The notes beneath the pieces were generated by a model, which was not told where the DNA came from, searched no databases, and saw only the letters and a list, made by a program, of their open reading frames with translations. Positions 63,200 through 64,000 of a stretch of 64,000 bases of DNA are shown piece after piece; positions within the stretch are counted from its first letter, which is position 1; each line of letters starts with the position of its first letter. This stretch comes from Microbacterium foliorum (GTDB lineage: Bacteria > Actinomycetota > Actinomycetes > Actinomycetales > Microbacteriaceae), in NCBI RefSeq assembly GCF_006385575.1, contig NZ_CP041040.1, positions 3,554,787 to 3,618,786 of the forward strand, read 5' to 3'. The position numbers were made by a program, and so were the translations under genes.

Positions 63200-63540
63200 G
63201 GTCGAACCTGACTGAGGCGGTCGAGGCAGCGATTCACATCGGCGCTGAGTTCGGCGTAGCTGGCGGTCGCGGATGCAGGAAGGGCACGGATGACGACATC
63301 CGTGCCCTCGGGGACCCGCGCCAGCGCATCCGCACACACGGCTTTGAGTCGCCGACGCACGGTATTGCGCACCACAGCGGTGCCCACCTGCTTGCTGATG
63401 ATGAATCCGAACCTCGCGGCTCTGCTCTCGCCCGTCGCCAGCATCGAGGTGACGACTTTGGCTCCGCCACAACGGGATCCGCGTCGAACGACCAGACGAT
63501 AGTCGCTCCCGCGGGTCACACGAAACGGGCGGGCGAGCAC
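63196..63540 (-). CDS. rnpA: Ribonuclease P protein component
   Basis: At 114 residues, the protein subunit supports tRNA 5' maturation. RNase P signature RFGFIISKQVGTAVVRNTVRRRLKAVCADAL (about residues 43-72) with the RNR-type basic helix. GTG start. It lies six bases after rpmH, in the conserved order rpmH-rnpA. Confidence 0.95.
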   Translation of the reverse strand: MLARPFRVTRGSDYRLVVRRGSRCGGAKVVTSMLATGESRAARFGFIISKQVGTAVVRNTVRRRLKAVCADALARVPEGTDVVIRALPASATASYAELSADVNRCLDRLSQVRP

Positions 63541-63546
63541 AGCGGT

Positions 63547-63684
63547 CTACGCGGAGAGCTCGGTGCGGCCCTTCGCGCGGCGAGCCGAGAGGATCGCGCG
63601 GCCGGCGCGGGTGCGCATGCGAAGGCGGAAGCCGTGCTTCTTGGCGCGACGACGGTTGTTGGGCTGGAAAGTGCGCTTGCTCAT
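63547..63684 (-). CDS. rpmH: Ribosomal protein bL34
   Basis: This 45-residue basic protein begins [19 protein letters not shown] and ends [11 protein letters not shown], the full bL34 sequence. It is the first gene on this side of the origin. GGAG lies eight bases before the ATG. Confidence 0.96.
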   Translation of the reverse strand: MSKRTFQPNNRRRAKKHGFRLRMRTRAGRAILSARRAKGRTELSA

Positions 63685-64000
63685 GAAATCACTCCGGGAA
63701 TGCTGCCACCGGGATCATCTTGACCGGAGACATAGGGATCTGCCATTCAGGCATAAGTCAACCGATTAAGGGTACGTCCTGGCGGCCCACAGAGCAAATC
63801 TGCGCGCTTCGGTCCGGACCCCGACAGGATCCGCACAGCTATTATCCACAACCTGTGGCGTGCACGTATGCGCAACACGCGCGCGGATTTCCAAGGGCAG
63901 GTTGCCGTTCACAGCCACGGTGACTACCGTGGCATCCGAAGTTATCCACAGGCGAGGCGCGTCATCCCGACGGCCCGTCACCCCCTCAGCACGGAGCGTC
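63685..64000. other. Start of oriC region (rpmH-dnaA intergenic)
   Basis: Perfect DnaA boxes TTATCCACA at 63842-63850 and 63942-63950 lie in the same orientation, 100 bp apart; a weak third match (TGTGG) follows the first. rpmH is on the left, so dnaA is expected beyond the window. No gene in this stretch; a TTGACT word near 63755-63760 could serve the rpmH promoter on the minus strand. Confidence 0.85.

Overview
This 64 kb window is high-GC DNA from an actinobacterium, most likely a Microbacterium or close relative in the Microbacteriaceae. The right end carries the conserved origin-proximal order rpmH-rnpA-yidD-yidC-jag-rsmG-parA-parB, read away from a terminal stretch with two perfect DnaA boxes. 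That stretch is the start of the rpmH-dnaA intergenic origin. Further left come trxA-trxB-murJ-DUF6049 and cca, then rpsF-ssb-rpsR-rplI and dnaB. The window therefore runs along one replichore and reaches oriC at about 63.7-64.0 kb.

Region by region. 1-8.2 kb is accessory DNA: an IS21 element cut by the window edge, a decayed IS3 orfA, a five-gene SipW-type secretion cluster (two alternate-signal-peptide proteins, a secreted protein, the ER/archaeal-type signal peptidase and an LPGTG surface protein), a complete IS3 element with a -1 frameshift, a TnsA-like endonuclease gene cut by that IS, and a small winged-helix gene behind two palindromes. 8.2-12.6 kb holds dnaB, a DnaA-box-containing leader and two exported low-complexity proteins, one with five chaplin-like repeats and an LAATG anchor. 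12.8-15.2 kb is a four-gene, translationally coupled WXG100-type operon. 15.3-17.0 kb is rplI-rpsR-ssb-rpsF. 17.2-24.6 kb has a lipoprotein, a small GyrA-like protein between inverted repeats, a complete peptide-type ABC importer and a divergent Lrp/AsnC regulator. 24.6-28.2 kb has hypothetical genes and a ParDE toxin-antitoxin pair. 28.3-33.9 kb has a DUF1684 gene and a second complete peptide-type ABC importer. 34-40.7 kb has a HIT protein, a tryptophanyl-tRNA synthetase behind a Trp attenuator, an aldehyde dehydrogenase/DUF779/GAF-regulator group and a REC-AraC fusion regulator, with a 74-bp repeat present three times. 41-55.3 kb holds cca, a Tat-exported phosphoesterase, an ASCH protein, an LLM oxidoreductase, a methyltransferase, DUF6049-murJ-trxB-trxA, a grpB-family gene with an in-frame stop, and a sugar porter. 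55.4-64 kb is the partition and origin region, with nine parS sites, most of them in a 2.7 kb stretch without genes.

How the genes work together. The right half is housekeeping: chromosome partition (ParA, ParB, parS), membrane insertion (YidC, YidD), RNA processing (RnpA, Cca), 16S methylation (RsmG), lipid II flipping (MurJ) and thiol reduction (TrxAB). The left half mixes replication and translation genes with export and surface systems that look strain-variable. The most informative control element is the leader before trpS: a 14-residue peptide with two adjacent Trp codons, followed by four mutually complementary segments, the layout of ribosome-mediated transcription attenuation. No tRNA, rRNA or CRISPR array was found.
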